A stretch of 30,094 nucleotides of DNA, from positions 1 to 30,094 of IMG/VR virus record IMGVR_UViG_3300017989_000325; one strand, given 5' to 3'. The notes beneath the pieces were generated by a model, which had not been told where the DNA came from, did not search any database, and saw nothing but the letters and a program-made list of their open reading frames with translations. Made by a program: the position numbers and the translations under genes. Shown here piece by piece: positions 8,383-16,054 of this stretch (within the stretch, counting starts at the first letter, position 1; each line of letters begins with the position of its first letter). Source of the stretch: a virus.

Positions 8383-10665
8383 TTACCTCCCCATCATGTT
8401 GCGAAGCCCGCCCACGTTGCGCTCATAGGCATCCAGCCACACGCCGATAACCCACTCCTGTCCATTCCATTTGGGTGCGTCCTGGCGGGCCTGGGCGGCC
8501 TGACCGGTGTTGTTGGTGACTACCACGGTGACGTTGGGCGGGGCAGCGCCCGAGCCCTTGATCCCCAGATCGCCACCCGGCAGCCGGGTAATAGGAAAAA
8601 TCGCCTCGTCCCCGGCCTCGCCCGCCAGCCCCATCCCGCCCGAGGCCATGGGGAAGAGTGTCGGTCGATCGATAATCCCGCCTTTGGCGTAGGGCTGGGG
8701 CGCGCCGGCCACAAATACGTTCCCCTGGGCGCTGGGGAAAGCGGCGCCCATCCATCCGGTGAATGCGTTTAGCAAGGGCTGCACTACCATTTGCTGCATA
8801 ACCATTTGGGTCAGCATGCGGCCAAAGGATTCGGCGATGTCGGAAAATGAGGTTTCGGCGCCCCAAACCAGATCGGAAAGGGTCTTTGAAAACCCGGAGG
8901 CCCAACCGGTGACGGCGTTTTTGACGGATTCGGCCATACTTTCGGCGCTGTCTGTGATTTTGCCGAAATACGCGTCGGGGTCGCCAAGGGCTTCTTCGAG
9001 CCGTTCGGCCATATTAGGCATATCGGGAGAAATACTTCGAATAGCCTCCTCACTCCATTGTTTCGCCAGGGCAATCGCTTCTCGCTCAGCATTATTATTT
9101 TTCTGTATCCATTCATTCATGCTTTGCCATGTGCTGGTGGATTGCGTTTCGAGCACCTTTAGAGAATTGGCAGCCTCTATTTGAAGACGATCAACCTCCC
9201 TTAAAAAAGCGTTATACTCCCTGAGATCTTGAGACGCTGTGACTGTAATCGGCGGCAATGTAAAGGGTTTTACAGACGAAGCGACCTTTTTTAAAGCGTT
9301 GGAAATAGCGTTGGACTCTGCCTCCATTGCCGACTGTAAGGCTCCCGATATATCGTAATCTTGAAGTTTGGCTTTAGCTTCTTCGAGCGCACGCTCATAG
9401 TTTGCCAGTTCCTTGCGGAGATAATCAGGGGCCGGGAGAACGCTGGATAACTGCCCTCCATACATGCGCTCCCGCAACTGTTGAACTTTGTCTTCCAGGT
9501 CCACCACGGTTTGTTCGAGTTGATGTCGGATCGGACCAGCATCGAATTGATTGACTAAGGCCTGTAATTCCTTGAAATTGGCAGTGGCGACCTGCGATAT
9601 TTTGAGCTGGCCTGATGCAACAAGCGCAAATGCAGCGGCTTGTGTTCTAACGACTTCCGCCATGTGGGCCATGCCGCCGATCAAAACAGCCCCCTTTTTG
9701 CCACCGACAGCCAAGCCGATCAATCCATATTCAACGATAGCGGGGTCATACGATATTATTGTCCAAATGCGTTGCAGTCCGTCTGTGATTTGCTGGATAA
9801 ATTCCGGGACTCGCTGTTGAATTAAAGCTCGGTTCTGAGTAATCCAATTGGACAACTGCGTATTGATATTCACAAGGGTGTTTTTAACTTCATCGAGTAC
9901 GCCTGACTCCATGACTGTTTTTTGCAAATCGTACCATGTATTTTTTAACCGATTGACAGACGCCTGTGCAGAATCAGCGGCATTGGCCACCTGCCCTGCA
10001 AACTGACTGCGCAACGTCTGGGCAAATCTGGGAAGAAAATCGTCTGCGAGGACTTTCCCCTCTTCGAGCATTTTGGACAACTGGGCCGTGGTAACACCCA
10101 TCGCTTTGGCTGCAATTTGAAAAGCGCCCGGCAACCGTTCTCCTAATTGCCCTCGGAGTTCTTCCGCCTGAACCTTCCCCTTGCTCAGCATTTGGCCAAT
10201 AGCAGTCAGGGCGCCTTCAGCTTCGTATGTGGACATCTGAAGGGCTGTAGCCGCTTCAGCGACTGCGATATAAATGTCTTTTGTGGCCTGCCCTTCCAGT
10301 GCAGTGCCTCTCGCAGCGGCGGCCAGGTTTTTGTAACTGTTTACCTGGTCCTCAAATACCAAACCCAGCCGCTCAGATTCTTCTTTTAAAAATACCTGCG
10401 CAGCAGTTGCCTCCTGTATAGACCCGGTGGCCGCAGCCAGACTGCGTGCAATGCGGTCGCTCGACACTCCGACGTTCCACATGCTGTCGGCTAAACTTTT
10501 CAGTCCGTAACCGCCGACAAGACCAACCAAAGCGCCTTGAACGCTCAGAATATTTTGGGTCAAAGACGTTAGAGACGTTTTGATGGCATGAGCGGCGCCC
10601 TGAATGGTTTTGGTCGCCATGTCTTTGGCGGAAAGAACGACCTCTAACTTTGCATCCGCTGCCAT
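8383..10665 (-). CDS. Tail tape measure protein
   Basis: 760 aa. Its length sets tail length by family knowledge. Residues 1-70 carry a hydrophobic, helical start with NILSVQGALVGLVGGYGLKS. Residues 70-265 are the classical tape-measure domain (FEDQVNSYKNLAAAARGT..., ALTAIGQMLSKGKVQAEELRGQLGE). Residues 370-450 and 480-560 look coiled coil. The C-terminus has KGGII..PTLFPMASGG.GLAGEAGDEAIFPI, a hallmark of lambda-family tape measures. The ATG at 10665 overlaps the TGA of the preceding gene by one base. DNA from about 9050 to 11250 is clearly more AT-rich than the flanks, while the last 600 bp are GC-rich, suggesting a mosaic gene. Confidence 0.93.
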   Translation of the reverse strand: MAADAKLEVVLSAKDMATKTIQGAAHAIKTSLTSLTQNILSVQGALVGLVGGYGLKSLADSMWNVGVSSDRIARSLAAATGSIQEATAAQVFLKEESERLGLVFEDQVNSYKNLAAAARGTALEGQATKDIYIAVAEAATALQMSTYEAEGALTAIGQMLSKGKVQAEELRGQLGERLPGAFQIAAKAMGVTTAQLSKMLEEGKVLADDFLPRFAQTLRSQFAGQVANAADSAQASVNRLKNTWYDLQKTVMESGVLDEVKNTLVNINTQLSNWITQNRALIQQRVPEFIQQITDGLQRIWTIISYDPAIVEYGLIGLAVGGKKGAVLIGGMAHMAEVVRTQAAAFALVASGQLKISQVATANFKELQALVNQFDAGPIRHQLEQTVVDLEDKVQQLRERMYGGQLSSVLPAPDYLRKELANYERALEEAKAKLQDYDISGALQSAMEAESNAISNALKKVASSVKPFTLPPITVTASQDLREYNAFLREVDRLQIEAANSLKVLETQSTSTWQSMNEWIQKNNNAEREAIALAKQWSEEAIRSISPDMPNMAERLEEALGDPDAYFGKITDSAESMAESVKNAVTGWASGFSKTLSDLVWGAETSFSDIAESFGRMLTQMVMQQMVVQPLLNAFTGWMGAAFPSAQGNVFVAGAPQPYAKGGIIDRPTLFPMASGGMGLAGEAGDEAIFPITRLPGGDLGIKGSGAAPPNVTVVVTNNTGQAAQARQDAPKWNGQEWVIGVWLDAYERNVGGLRNMMGR

Positions 10666-11246
10666 CAGATACGCTCCCCTGCCAGCTTGCGGCGGTAGTT
10701 GTTGCGGATATTGCGGTATGCTTGGTGTTGATGACGTTGCCAGAACGGCGTAATGATAGGCCTGGCCGGAGTTTTAAATATGGTGGTAGATTCTTTCGGT
10801 ATAAAACGGCGATAAATAGATCGCTTGCCTCGTTCGGTCATGATTTTAACCAAATACCTGCGCCTGGCTTCACGTACCGGAGACGTAAACCCTTCCTGAT
10901 GCATTTCGGCAAGTCGTTTCCAGCTTTTGCTCACTCCTGGCCCTACCCAACCGATATGCATCACAATCGGGTCTTTTGTGGGGATGTAATATCGCGCTCC
11001 AAGGGTAAGCCTAACGAGTGGCTTTTGCCGAGGCTTTCGAGTGTACGCCTTGCTGATATAGGTCCTTGGAGCAAATGCTTTTCCGCCTGGGGCTCCTTGT
11101 TTTATTTCATCGATAAGGACTTTTCTCAGCCTGAATCCTTCAACTTTAATGGCATTGTTAAGGGCCTTTCTCTCCGATTTTATTTTTGCCCCCAGACTCT
11201 TTTCCAATGATTTCAGTCCGGTCATGGTTATTTGTATCGGCAGCAT
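10665..11246 (-). CDS. Putative tail completion / morphogenesis protein between chaperones and tape measure
   Basis: 193 aa, strongly basic. It starts with LPIQITMTGLKSLEKSL, has a GAPGGKAFAPRTYIS...RYYI region and ends ARPIITPFWQRHQHQAYRNI. This pattern (amphipathic N-terminal helix, central beta region with a PARPF-like box near the C-terminus) is like the HK97 gp10 / virion morphogenesis proteins that sit at the head-tail junction. The start at 11246 lies inside the 3' end of the G-T frame. An unusual place: such proteins normally precede the tail tube. The DNA is more AT-rich than the head genes. Function is inferred and moderate. Confidence 0.6.
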   Translation of the reverse strand: MLPIQITMTGLKSLEKSLGAKIKSERKALNNAIKVEGFRLRKVLIDEIKQGAPGGKAFAPRTYISKAYTRKPRQKPLVRLTLGARYYIPTKDPIVMHIGWVGPGVSKSWKRLAEMHQEGFTSPVREARRRYLVKIMTERGKRSIYRRFIPKESTTIFKTPARPIITPFWQRHQHQAYRNIRNNYRRKLAGERI

Positions 11247-11807
11247 GGGCGTTTACCTGTTTGATCTGTTGTCGTTCTAACATTTGTATTTGGGCGATCA
11301 GGCGGCGCGTGATGGGGATGTCCATTCGGTCGGCGACGGCAAACAGTGCCGAGTAATCCAGGCCGATCAGGCCCCCCATTGGGCCGACTCGCCACTGAGA
11401 TCCGCATACATTGAACACATCCCAGGCATCCTGGTTGGTGGAGATGAGGTCTGGGGGTCGGCCCCACTCGCAGGCGAGGCAGTCCGACGGGGGGCGACCT
11501 TTGCGGCATGCTTTGCAATACGCGATTCGGGACTCGTCATGATGCCACTCCCAGACCTCAATCAGTTTTTTGCGTCATCGGGTGAAACGCTGCCGCTGGT
11601 CTCGGCGATGATCTGGTTTAGAATCTTCATGCAGTCTTTTTGATCTCGCTCATCCAGTTCGGCAATCTGTTCCGGCGTGAAGACCAGAAGGAAAATCTCG
11701 TCCATTAAATCGTCTACCTGCTCCGGACGCAGATTGCCCATATTGTAGCCCTTGGCCTTTAAGGCCTTGACCTCTTTGCGTTTTAACGATCTCCCCTCAA
11801 ATTCCAT
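11158..11807 (-). CDS. Tail assembly chaperone G-T fusion made by minus-1 ribosomal frameshift (DUF1799-like T part)
   Basis: The 81-codon G frame ends GCA AAA AAC TGA. The heptamer A AAA AAC (11565-11571) is the classical minus-1 slippery sequence placed just before the stop. Shifting back one base makes the ribosome read on from CTG at 11565 through 135 further codons to TAA at 11158-11160, giving a 216-aa fusion. The extension contains VCGSQWRVGPMGGLIGLDY followed by ALFAVADRM.IP, which is the DUF1799 pattern of phage T-type chaperones. It also has a Cys-rich patch (CKACRKG..SDCLAC). In lambda, gpG and gpGT bind the tape measure during tail assembly at a fixed ratio. The 3' end overlaps the next gene. 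Confidence 0.88.
11562..11807 (-). CDS. Tail assembly chaperone, lambda gpG-like (unshifted product)
   Basis: 81 aa, acidic and helical (LRPEQVDDLMDEIFLLVFTPEQIAELDERD), the size and type of short tail chaperones. The start at 11807 has GGAGG seven bases upstream. Stop TGA follows the slippery heptamer directly. It is placed between the tail tube and tape-measure genes, as lambda G is. This is the major product expected when the ribosome does not slip. Confidence 0.88.
   Translation of the reverse strand: MEFEGRSLKRKEVKALKAKGYNMGNLRPEQVDDLMDEIFLLVFTPEQIAELDERDQKDCMKILNQIIAETSGSVSPDDAKN
11565..11571 (-). promoter_or_regulatory. Programmed minus-1 frameshift site A AAA AAC
   Basis: Read on the minus strand in the zero frame as xxA AAA AAC followed at once by TGA. 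Both tRNAs can re-pair after a one-base slip. No AGGAGG stimulator or strong downstream pseudoknot was identified by eye. Confidence 0.85.
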
Positions 11808-11821
11808 TAGTCATCCTCCGC

Positions 11822-11890
11822 TTTCTGACCTCCGACCTCTGACCTCCGACCTCTGGCCCTTGACCTCCAACCTCCAACCTCCAACCCCTC
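11822..11890 (-). repeat. Purine-rich tandem repeat between tail tube and chaperone genes
   Basis: On the minus strand this reads as repeats of GGAGGTTGGAGGTT and then GGAGGTCAGAGGTC with a period of 7/14. It fills the gap between the tail tube stop (11895) and the chaperone start (11807). It contains several Shine-Dalgarno-like GGAGG motifs, the last of which serves the chaperone gene. Confidence 0.85.
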
Positions 11891-11894
11891 CCCC

Positions 11895-12836
11895 TTAAGC
11901 GTGCGCATCCGCATTCAGACACTGCACCCAAATGCTGGAGGCATCTGCATCATCGTCATAATAGGCCGCCCAATCGAGGCTGATCAGAATACCCTTGGGG
12001 CCTTCCACCAGGGTTTTGGGGCGAGCATACTGAAGCTCGTCAAAGTAGATCTTGAGCCCATAGCTGCCTGACACGATCTCGATGCCGATGCTGGTCTCGG
12101 TGCTGGCGACGGCCTTGTCGGCCAGGGTGTGATTTTCGAACAGCGCGGTGAGATTGCCGGTGACCGATAGCACCCCTTCGGGCAGGCCGCCGCGTATGCC
12201 TGCGCCTCCGATCACAAAACAATCGGGATCGAGGCCGAAGTCGACCGCAAAGGACAGGGTCTTGACATTGGCGATACTGGAACCGCCCTCCTTCAGGCTG
12301 GCCTCGAAATTGTCGAGACGGCCCAGGGTCAGGCTGTTGGGCGTAGCGTCGAGGGGAGACGTGCCAAGGGTTTCGGCGGAACCGATAATGTCGAACGTGC
12401 TGACCAGCTCCTCATCCCCGCCTAAATTCATGGACCATCGGGATATTTTGCAGCCGTTGTATTTCCAGTATTTGGTGATGTCGGTAAACCCCTTGTCCAA
12501 CACCAGGGATTCCTGGTCATCCTGTACGGTAAATTTGTGGGTATAGACCGGTCCGCCGGAGGTGGTCGGGTCTTTAAACATAGCCTGGAGCCAATACCAG
12601 AATGCGGTGTAGTCCACCGGGACCACGATCGATCCGTTGACGTTACGATTACCGTCCCAGGGGACGGTGGGGTTTCGATCGCCGCGCAGGGTGGCCGGGC
12701 TGTTTTTGGACTGGTCCGCCGCCAAGGTGATGCTGTTGACCGGCATGATATACGCGTTGGGCACTGCGGGATCGGCGCCGTATGTGGTTTCGTAATCCAG
12801 TAAGAGCTGGACTGAAGAGCCTTTTGCCTGGGTCAT
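11895..12836 (-). CDS. Major tail tube protein
   Basis: 313 aa beginning TQAKGSSVQLLLDYETTYG, a typical opening of phage tail tube proteins (short lead-in, then a beta strand with a YE.T.G motif). Regular beta-rich sequence with DNG-like turns follows, including FTDITKYWKYNGCKISRWSMNL, a tail-tube signature of a strand pair ahead of the second half. AGGAGG lies five bases upstream of the ATG. It is followed by the G/G-T chaperones and preceded by the tail terminator. The protein polymerises as hexameric rings forming the tail conduit. The length is at the upper end for tube proteins and may include an extra C-terminal Ig-like part, though none is clear. Confidence 0.85.
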   Translation of the reverse strand: MTQAKGSSVQLLLDYETTYGADPAVPNAYIMPVNSITLAADQSKNSPATLRGDRNPTVPWDGNRNVNGSIVVPVDYTAFWYWLQAMFKDPTTSGGPVYTHKFTVQDDQESLVLDKGFTDITKYWKYNGCKISRWSMNLGGDEELVSTFDIIGSAETLGTSPLDATPNSLTLGRLDNFEASLKEGGSSIANVKTLSFAVDFGLDPDCFVIGGAGIRGGLPEGVLSVTGNLTALFENHTLADKAVASTETSIGIEIVSGSYGLKIYFDELQYARPKTLVEGPKGILISLDWAAYYDDDADASSIWVQCLNADAHA

Positions 12837-12845
12837 AATAACCTC

Positions 12846-13319
12846 CTATTCAAACGGGTCGACGCCGATGAGCGCGTCTTCCAAAATGGTGATCGACATG
12901 TCGCACACAAACCAGGGGAAGTTTTCTAAGGGGCCATACTCGGTGGCAATACTGTCCACCGTGCAATTTCCCATACTGGCCCCTGTAACAGCGTTTCGAG
13001 TGTAGCGGCGCATGGTTTCGAGCCGAGATCCGCCGTTGTACTCGGTTTGGTTGGTGTGGGTCGGAGTGGCCTTGGTGCTGTCGTTTACCGCGCACCGAAC
13101 CCCAATACCGTGGCTTCGAGGATCGACGCCCTGGCCTTCGGTCTTGCTCTGCTTGTAGATCACCACAAACGGCGCATCCGACGCCTCCGGCGGCGCATGC
13201 TGGTCCATGTTGATAAAAACCTTGTGGGCCTTTCCATACGTGGTAGTTGCCCAGGCCGACAGCGTGGCGTTGGACGCGATCGCGTCGGCCAGCGTATCGA
13301 GCAGCGTGTCGATCCTCAT
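12846..13319 (-). CDS. Putative tail terminator / minor tail protein (gpU/gpZ-like position)
   Basis: 157 aa from the ATG at 13319, which overlaps the previous TGA (ATGA) and has GAGG upstream; a longer frame to 13358 lacks support. The N-terminus MRIDTLLDTLADAIASNATLSAWA is an amphipathic helix, followed by DAPFVVIYK, a beta-strand pattern common in tail terminators, and an acidic C-terminus. The location between the head-tail joining gene and the tail tube gene suggests it caps the tail tube. No catalytic motif. Role is inferred from order. Confidence 0.65.
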   Translation of the reverse strand: MRIDTLLDTLADAIASNATLSAWATTTYGKAHKVFINMDQHAPPEASDAPFVVIYKQSKTEGQGVDPRSHGIGVRCAVNDSTKATPTHTNQTEYNGGSRLETMRRYTRNAVTGASMGNCTVDSIATEYGPLENFPWFVCDMSITILEDALIGVDPFE

Positions 13320-13645
13320 AGCGTCGGCCTCACGTTGCGAACGCAGATACAGACCCACTCTCCGCCGAAGTCGCCGAAGTCGCGGGCCTCTTTAACGGCC
13401 ATAACCTCCCATGACTGGGAGGTCCCTGCGCCATCCAAGGTGGTAAAGGTGCTTCGGTATGCCGGTTTTGCAGCCACCTCGGATTGCCGAACGCGAATCT
13501 CTGCCGGATGTTCGAGCTGCATATCTTCAGCGGACGCGTCGGCCTCTTCATCGATGAGGACAGTGACCGATGCCGCTGCGCCGGAAACCGGCGTATAGGT
13601 GGCGGCAGTCCCCATCAGGGTGTAAATCGCATCTTCCGCGCTCAT
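13316..13645 (-). CDS. Putative head-tail joining protein (gpFII-like)
   Basis: 109 aa. Short beta-rich protein with MSAEDAIYTLMGTAATYTPVSG at the start, a central HPAEIRVRQSEVA strand and FTTLDGAGTSQSWEVMAV near the end. The size and fold pattern match lambda gpFII and related head-closure proteins (a protein that caps the connector and presents the binding face for the tail). It overlaps both neighbours by 4 nt (ATGA), in a tightly coupled run of four genes. Assignment is from order and size. Confidence 0.65.
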   Translation of the reverse strand: MSAEDAIYTLMGTAATYTPVSGAAASVTVLIDEEADASAEDMQLEHPAEIRVRQSEVAAKPAYRSTFTTLDGAGTSQSWEVMAVKEARDFGDFGGEWVCICVRNVRPTL

Positions 13646-13806
13646 GCCGGCTCTCCGGTGAGCGACCGGCCTTCCTCATCCTGAATCCAGTTGCCAGATT
13701 CATCCAGGATGGGAAGGGCGCTCACGTCTTCCAGGGTCAAGTTGACCCTGCGAAGGGACACGGGGGTTAATATGACCTCTCTGAGTGTGGGATACGGCTC
13801 AAACAT
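13642..13806 (-). CDS. Small conserved-context protein, 54 aa
   Basis: 54 aa, MFEPYPTLREVILTPVSLRR to the end LTGEPA. The ATG overlaps the TAA of the upstream gene (TAATG) and its stop overlaps the next ATG (ATGA), so it is locked into the translation-coupled run between the capsid-associated and head-tail genes. It contains PILDESGNWIQDEEGRSLTG, a small beta hairpin-like acidic stretch. I do not recognise a family. Position suggests a connector or decoration accessory. The overlaps at both ends are the main evidence that it is real. Confidence 0.7.
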   Translation of the reverse strand: MFEPYPTLREVILTPVSLRRVNLTLEDVSALPILDESGNWIQDEEGRSLTGEPA

Positions 13807-14120
13807 TAGCGGTCGCTCCCAAACAGGTAGGCGTCATAGGTTTTTGCCGCATCGAAGCTCGCCGGGGTAATCTGGACCGAATCGGCATAACAGTCGAAAT
13901 CGACCACCAGTTCAGATCCCGTCATGTCAATGGACCCAATCTCTGAGTACGCATCGGCCCCCGGCGTGCGGACGGCTACGGTCAGCGTGCCCGCCGTTGG
14001 CGTGGCGCTGGGCACGATCTGAAGCTGATGGCGGCGCGTTTGCTCCCACCCGGTCAGATCGAACACCTGGGCGCCATCGGCCTGGGCAAGCCCCGCTTTT
14101 ACCAGGGTCTTGTAACTCAT
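13806..14120 (-). CDS. Small beta-rich virion protein of unknown role
   Basis: 104 aa, starting SYKTLVKAGLAQADGAQVFDLTGWEQTRRHQLQIVPSATP in two segments and continuing as alternating polar/hydrophobic strands with GTLTVAVRTPGAD. A GAGG lies 8 bases upstream of the ATG. It is located in the head module after the capsid and before the head-tail connector genes. The sequence style (PSATPTAGTLTVAVRTPG) is like Ig-like or decoration domains in capsid accessory proteins, but I do not recognise a named family. Confidence 0.7.
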   Translation of the reverse strand: MSYKTLVKAGLAQADGAQVFDLTGWEQTRRHQLQIVPSATPTAGTLTVAVRTPGADAYSEIGSIDMTGSELVVDFDCYADSVQITPASFDAAKTYDAYLFGSDR

Positions 14121-14130
14121 GGGGCACCTC

Positions 14131-14526
14131 TTATGCGGTCATGTAATATTCAAGTGCAACACAGATTTTGCCGGCAGTGAGCGCAGCCACTGCGACGGTG
14201 AACGTCAGCGCTGTAATGTTGCTGGTGACTCGGATTGCCGAGGCTGCGCTGCCCACCGGGACCGTGGCCAGCATAGCGTTGAGTGAATAGGTGGCTTTTC
14301 CGGTGGCGGCCTTGATGTCTTCGGTGGTCAACGCCTTGATGGCGACCGTTGCAGACCCGCCGCTGAGGACCGCAGTCTTGACATGAATCATCCCATCATG
14401 AATAATTGCGCCGGAGGGGATAACGTCCCCCTCGACCTCGATGTCGCCGACGCCTCCGCCATCTCGAGCAAAATCGTATTCGAAATAGGCGACCCGTTTG
14501 TATTCAACCAGTCCTGAATTTTCCAT
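14131..14526 (-). CDS. Putative capsid decoration / head-associated protein
   Basis: 131 aa, Ala/Thr/Val-rich and predicted all-beta (ATVAIKALTTEDIKAATG, ITALTFTVAVAALTAGK). It follows the capsid gene by 52 bp with AGGAGG nine bases before the ATG, implying high expression, which fits a structural protein made with the capsid. No cysteines or catalytic motifs. Its position matches decoration or head-stabilising proteins such as lambda gpD in other phages, but the sequence is not gpD-like. Confidence that it is a gene is high; function is moderate. Confidence 0.7.
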   Translation of the reverse strand: MENSGLVEYKRVAYFEYDFARDGGGVGDIEVEGDVIPSGAIIHDGMIHVKTAVLSGGSATVAIKALTTEDIKAATGKATYSLNAMLATVPVGSAASAIRVTSNITALTFTVAVAALTAGKICVALEYYMTA

Positions 14527-14549
14527 GTGTCAAATCCTCCTTTAGTGAA

Positions 14550-14567
14550 GCGGGCCTTTCGGCCCGC
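14550..14567 (-). terminator. Hairpin after the capsid gene (GNRA loop, no U-tract)
   Basis: Minus-strand RNA forms GCGGGCC, loop GAAA, GGCCCGC: seven perfect GC-rich pairs closed by a GNRA tetraloop. No run of U follows, so it may protect the capsid mRNA 3' end or cause partial termination rather than act as a full terminator. The next ribosome-binding site starts 8 nt after it. Confidence 0.6.
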
Positions 14568-14578
14568 CCATCGGGATG

Positions 14579-16054
14579 TTAATTGCCGTTGTTGCAGTAC
14601 AGACCGCGCCAGTCCATGGCCTTGGCCCCGCAGTCGATGCGGACCTTGTACTCGACCCCGTCCACGTTCCACCCCTCTTTGGATTCCATGAAGGGTTTTT
14701 GGTTCCCGTTGAGAAAGTAGACGATAACGGTCTTTCCCTTGGCGGCCGCCAGATACCACTCTGCCGGATCGTTGTCATCCAGGCGGGCATCGTAGACGCG
14801 GGTAAAATAGTTGCCTGCATAGGGGTTGACCCGGGTTCCTGCCAGGGACGAGTCTGTTCCGACAGTGTCGCTGTCCGTGAACCGCTCGGAGCGAAAAAAC
14901 ACCTCGGCGGTCCCTTCGAGGGCCTTGGGGCTGATGAAAAACCGGGGGCGAATGTTGAGACGCCTCAGGTCCTGGAGGTCTTTTTGGGTGCCCATGGCCA
15001 GGATGCCAGCCGCGATGGTGGCAATGCCGGGGACGGCGCCGGACCCGCTGGCGACGTAGTTGTTATGGGTGGATGCGTCGAACAGGGAAACTCCGTCGCC
15101 CATGGCCGCATTGGCGGTCAGGATGGCATAGGCCACATCGCCCACTTTGCGGGCCGCTGCCTCGCCGTGCATTTGCGGAATGTTGGTCAAGGCCCCCAGA
15201 TCGTCATTGATGATGGTCTGCCGCGTAATGGCAAACATTTTTCCGTAGGTGGCGATGCTGAAGCTCTCCTGAGTCTCGGTCCGGTCGCCGTACTTGTATT
15301 CCATCCCCTCGGGGAGCTCATCCAGGTCGGACGCCTCGGAGGCGCGAGGCCGGTAGTTGGTTTTGAAATCCGGGACGCTGCCGACCCCGCACCACTCGGC
15401 CCATGTTTCCTCGGCGGTGTCGAACCCGTCGAACAGGGCCTTGTTGGCCACATTGGCCAGGATGTAGGGGAAATCGGAGGTAGTAAGCGCCCTTCCGACC
15501 ATCTCCATGGGCTGGCCGGTCTCCTTGAGGCTGTTGATGCGTAGGCAATGGCGGGCCAGTTCTCGCAGGGAATAGCCTGCCAGCTCCTGGGCGCCGGGGG
15601 CCGGGGCGGCCACCTGAGACCCTGCGCGAAGCAGGACCGCATCGATGGAGGCGGCGCGGAACTTGTCGCGCTCATCGGCGATCATCTCGACGCGAGGGCC
15701 GCGATACCCGATATCGGGCGGCTCGCTGGTTCGTTTGGCCAGGGCGGCCTCCATTACCTCTTTGCGAGCCTGATCAACGGACGTTCCTGCATCGACCATA
15801 GCCTGGGCCATGTCAGCCAGGTCAAATCGCGCACACATGGCCGTGATCTCTCGAATGCGGTCTCGTTCGGCGGCGATGGCGGCCTGTCGAACATCGACGG
15901 GCGGGATACTGGCTTGGGGCGGGTCCTGAGCAGGCTCAGACCTCCCTGCGGAATCTGGAGAGGTGAGGGTGTCCAGGTAGGCCCACGCCTCCTCATCCGT
16001 CGCATCCTTGGGCAGGCCCCGGGCTTCGAGGGTTTGTCGCAATCGTTTTTCCAT
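14579..16054 (-). CDS. Alternative product: capsid protein with scaffold domain from internal in-frame start
   Basis: Met200 of the fusion is preceded on the minus strand by AGGAGG with an 8-nt gap to ATG (16052-16054). This is a stronger ribosome-binding site than that of the full-length protein. Initiation here would give a 491-aa protein starting MEKRLRQTLEARG, with scaffold and capsid domains but no protease. This would supply many capsid subunits per protease, much as lambda makes Nu3 from an internal start in gene C. The signal is seen; use of it is inferred. Confidence 0.7.
   Translation of the reverse strand: MEKRLRQTLEARGLPKDATDEEAWAYLDTLTSPDSAGRSEPAQDPPQASIPPVDVRQAAIAAERDRIREITAMCARFDLADMAQAMVDAGTSVDQARKEVMEAALAKRTSEPPDIGYRGPRVEMIADERDKFRAASIDAVLLRAGSQVAAPAPGAQELAGYSLRELARHCLRINSLKETGQPMEMVGRALTTSDFPYILANVANKALFDGFDTAEETWAEWCGVGSVPDFKTNYRPRASEASDLDELPEGMEYKYGDRTETQESFSIATYGKMFAITRQTIINDDLGALTNIPQMHGEAAARKVGDVAYAILTANAAMGDGVSLFDASTHNNYVASGSGAVPGIATIAAGILAMGTQKDLQDLRRLNIRPRFFISPKALEGTAEVFFRSERFTDSDTVGTDSSLAGTRVNPYAGNYFTRVYDARLDDNDPAEWYLAAAKGKTVIVYFLNGNQKPFMESKEGWNVDGVEYKVRIDCGAKAMDWRGLYCNNGN

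Noticed and set aside
14576-15544. 322-codon plus-strand frame opposite the capsid gene
   Set aside because: Shadow of the capsid codons with Gly/Val bias; the minus-strand protein is clearly recognisable.
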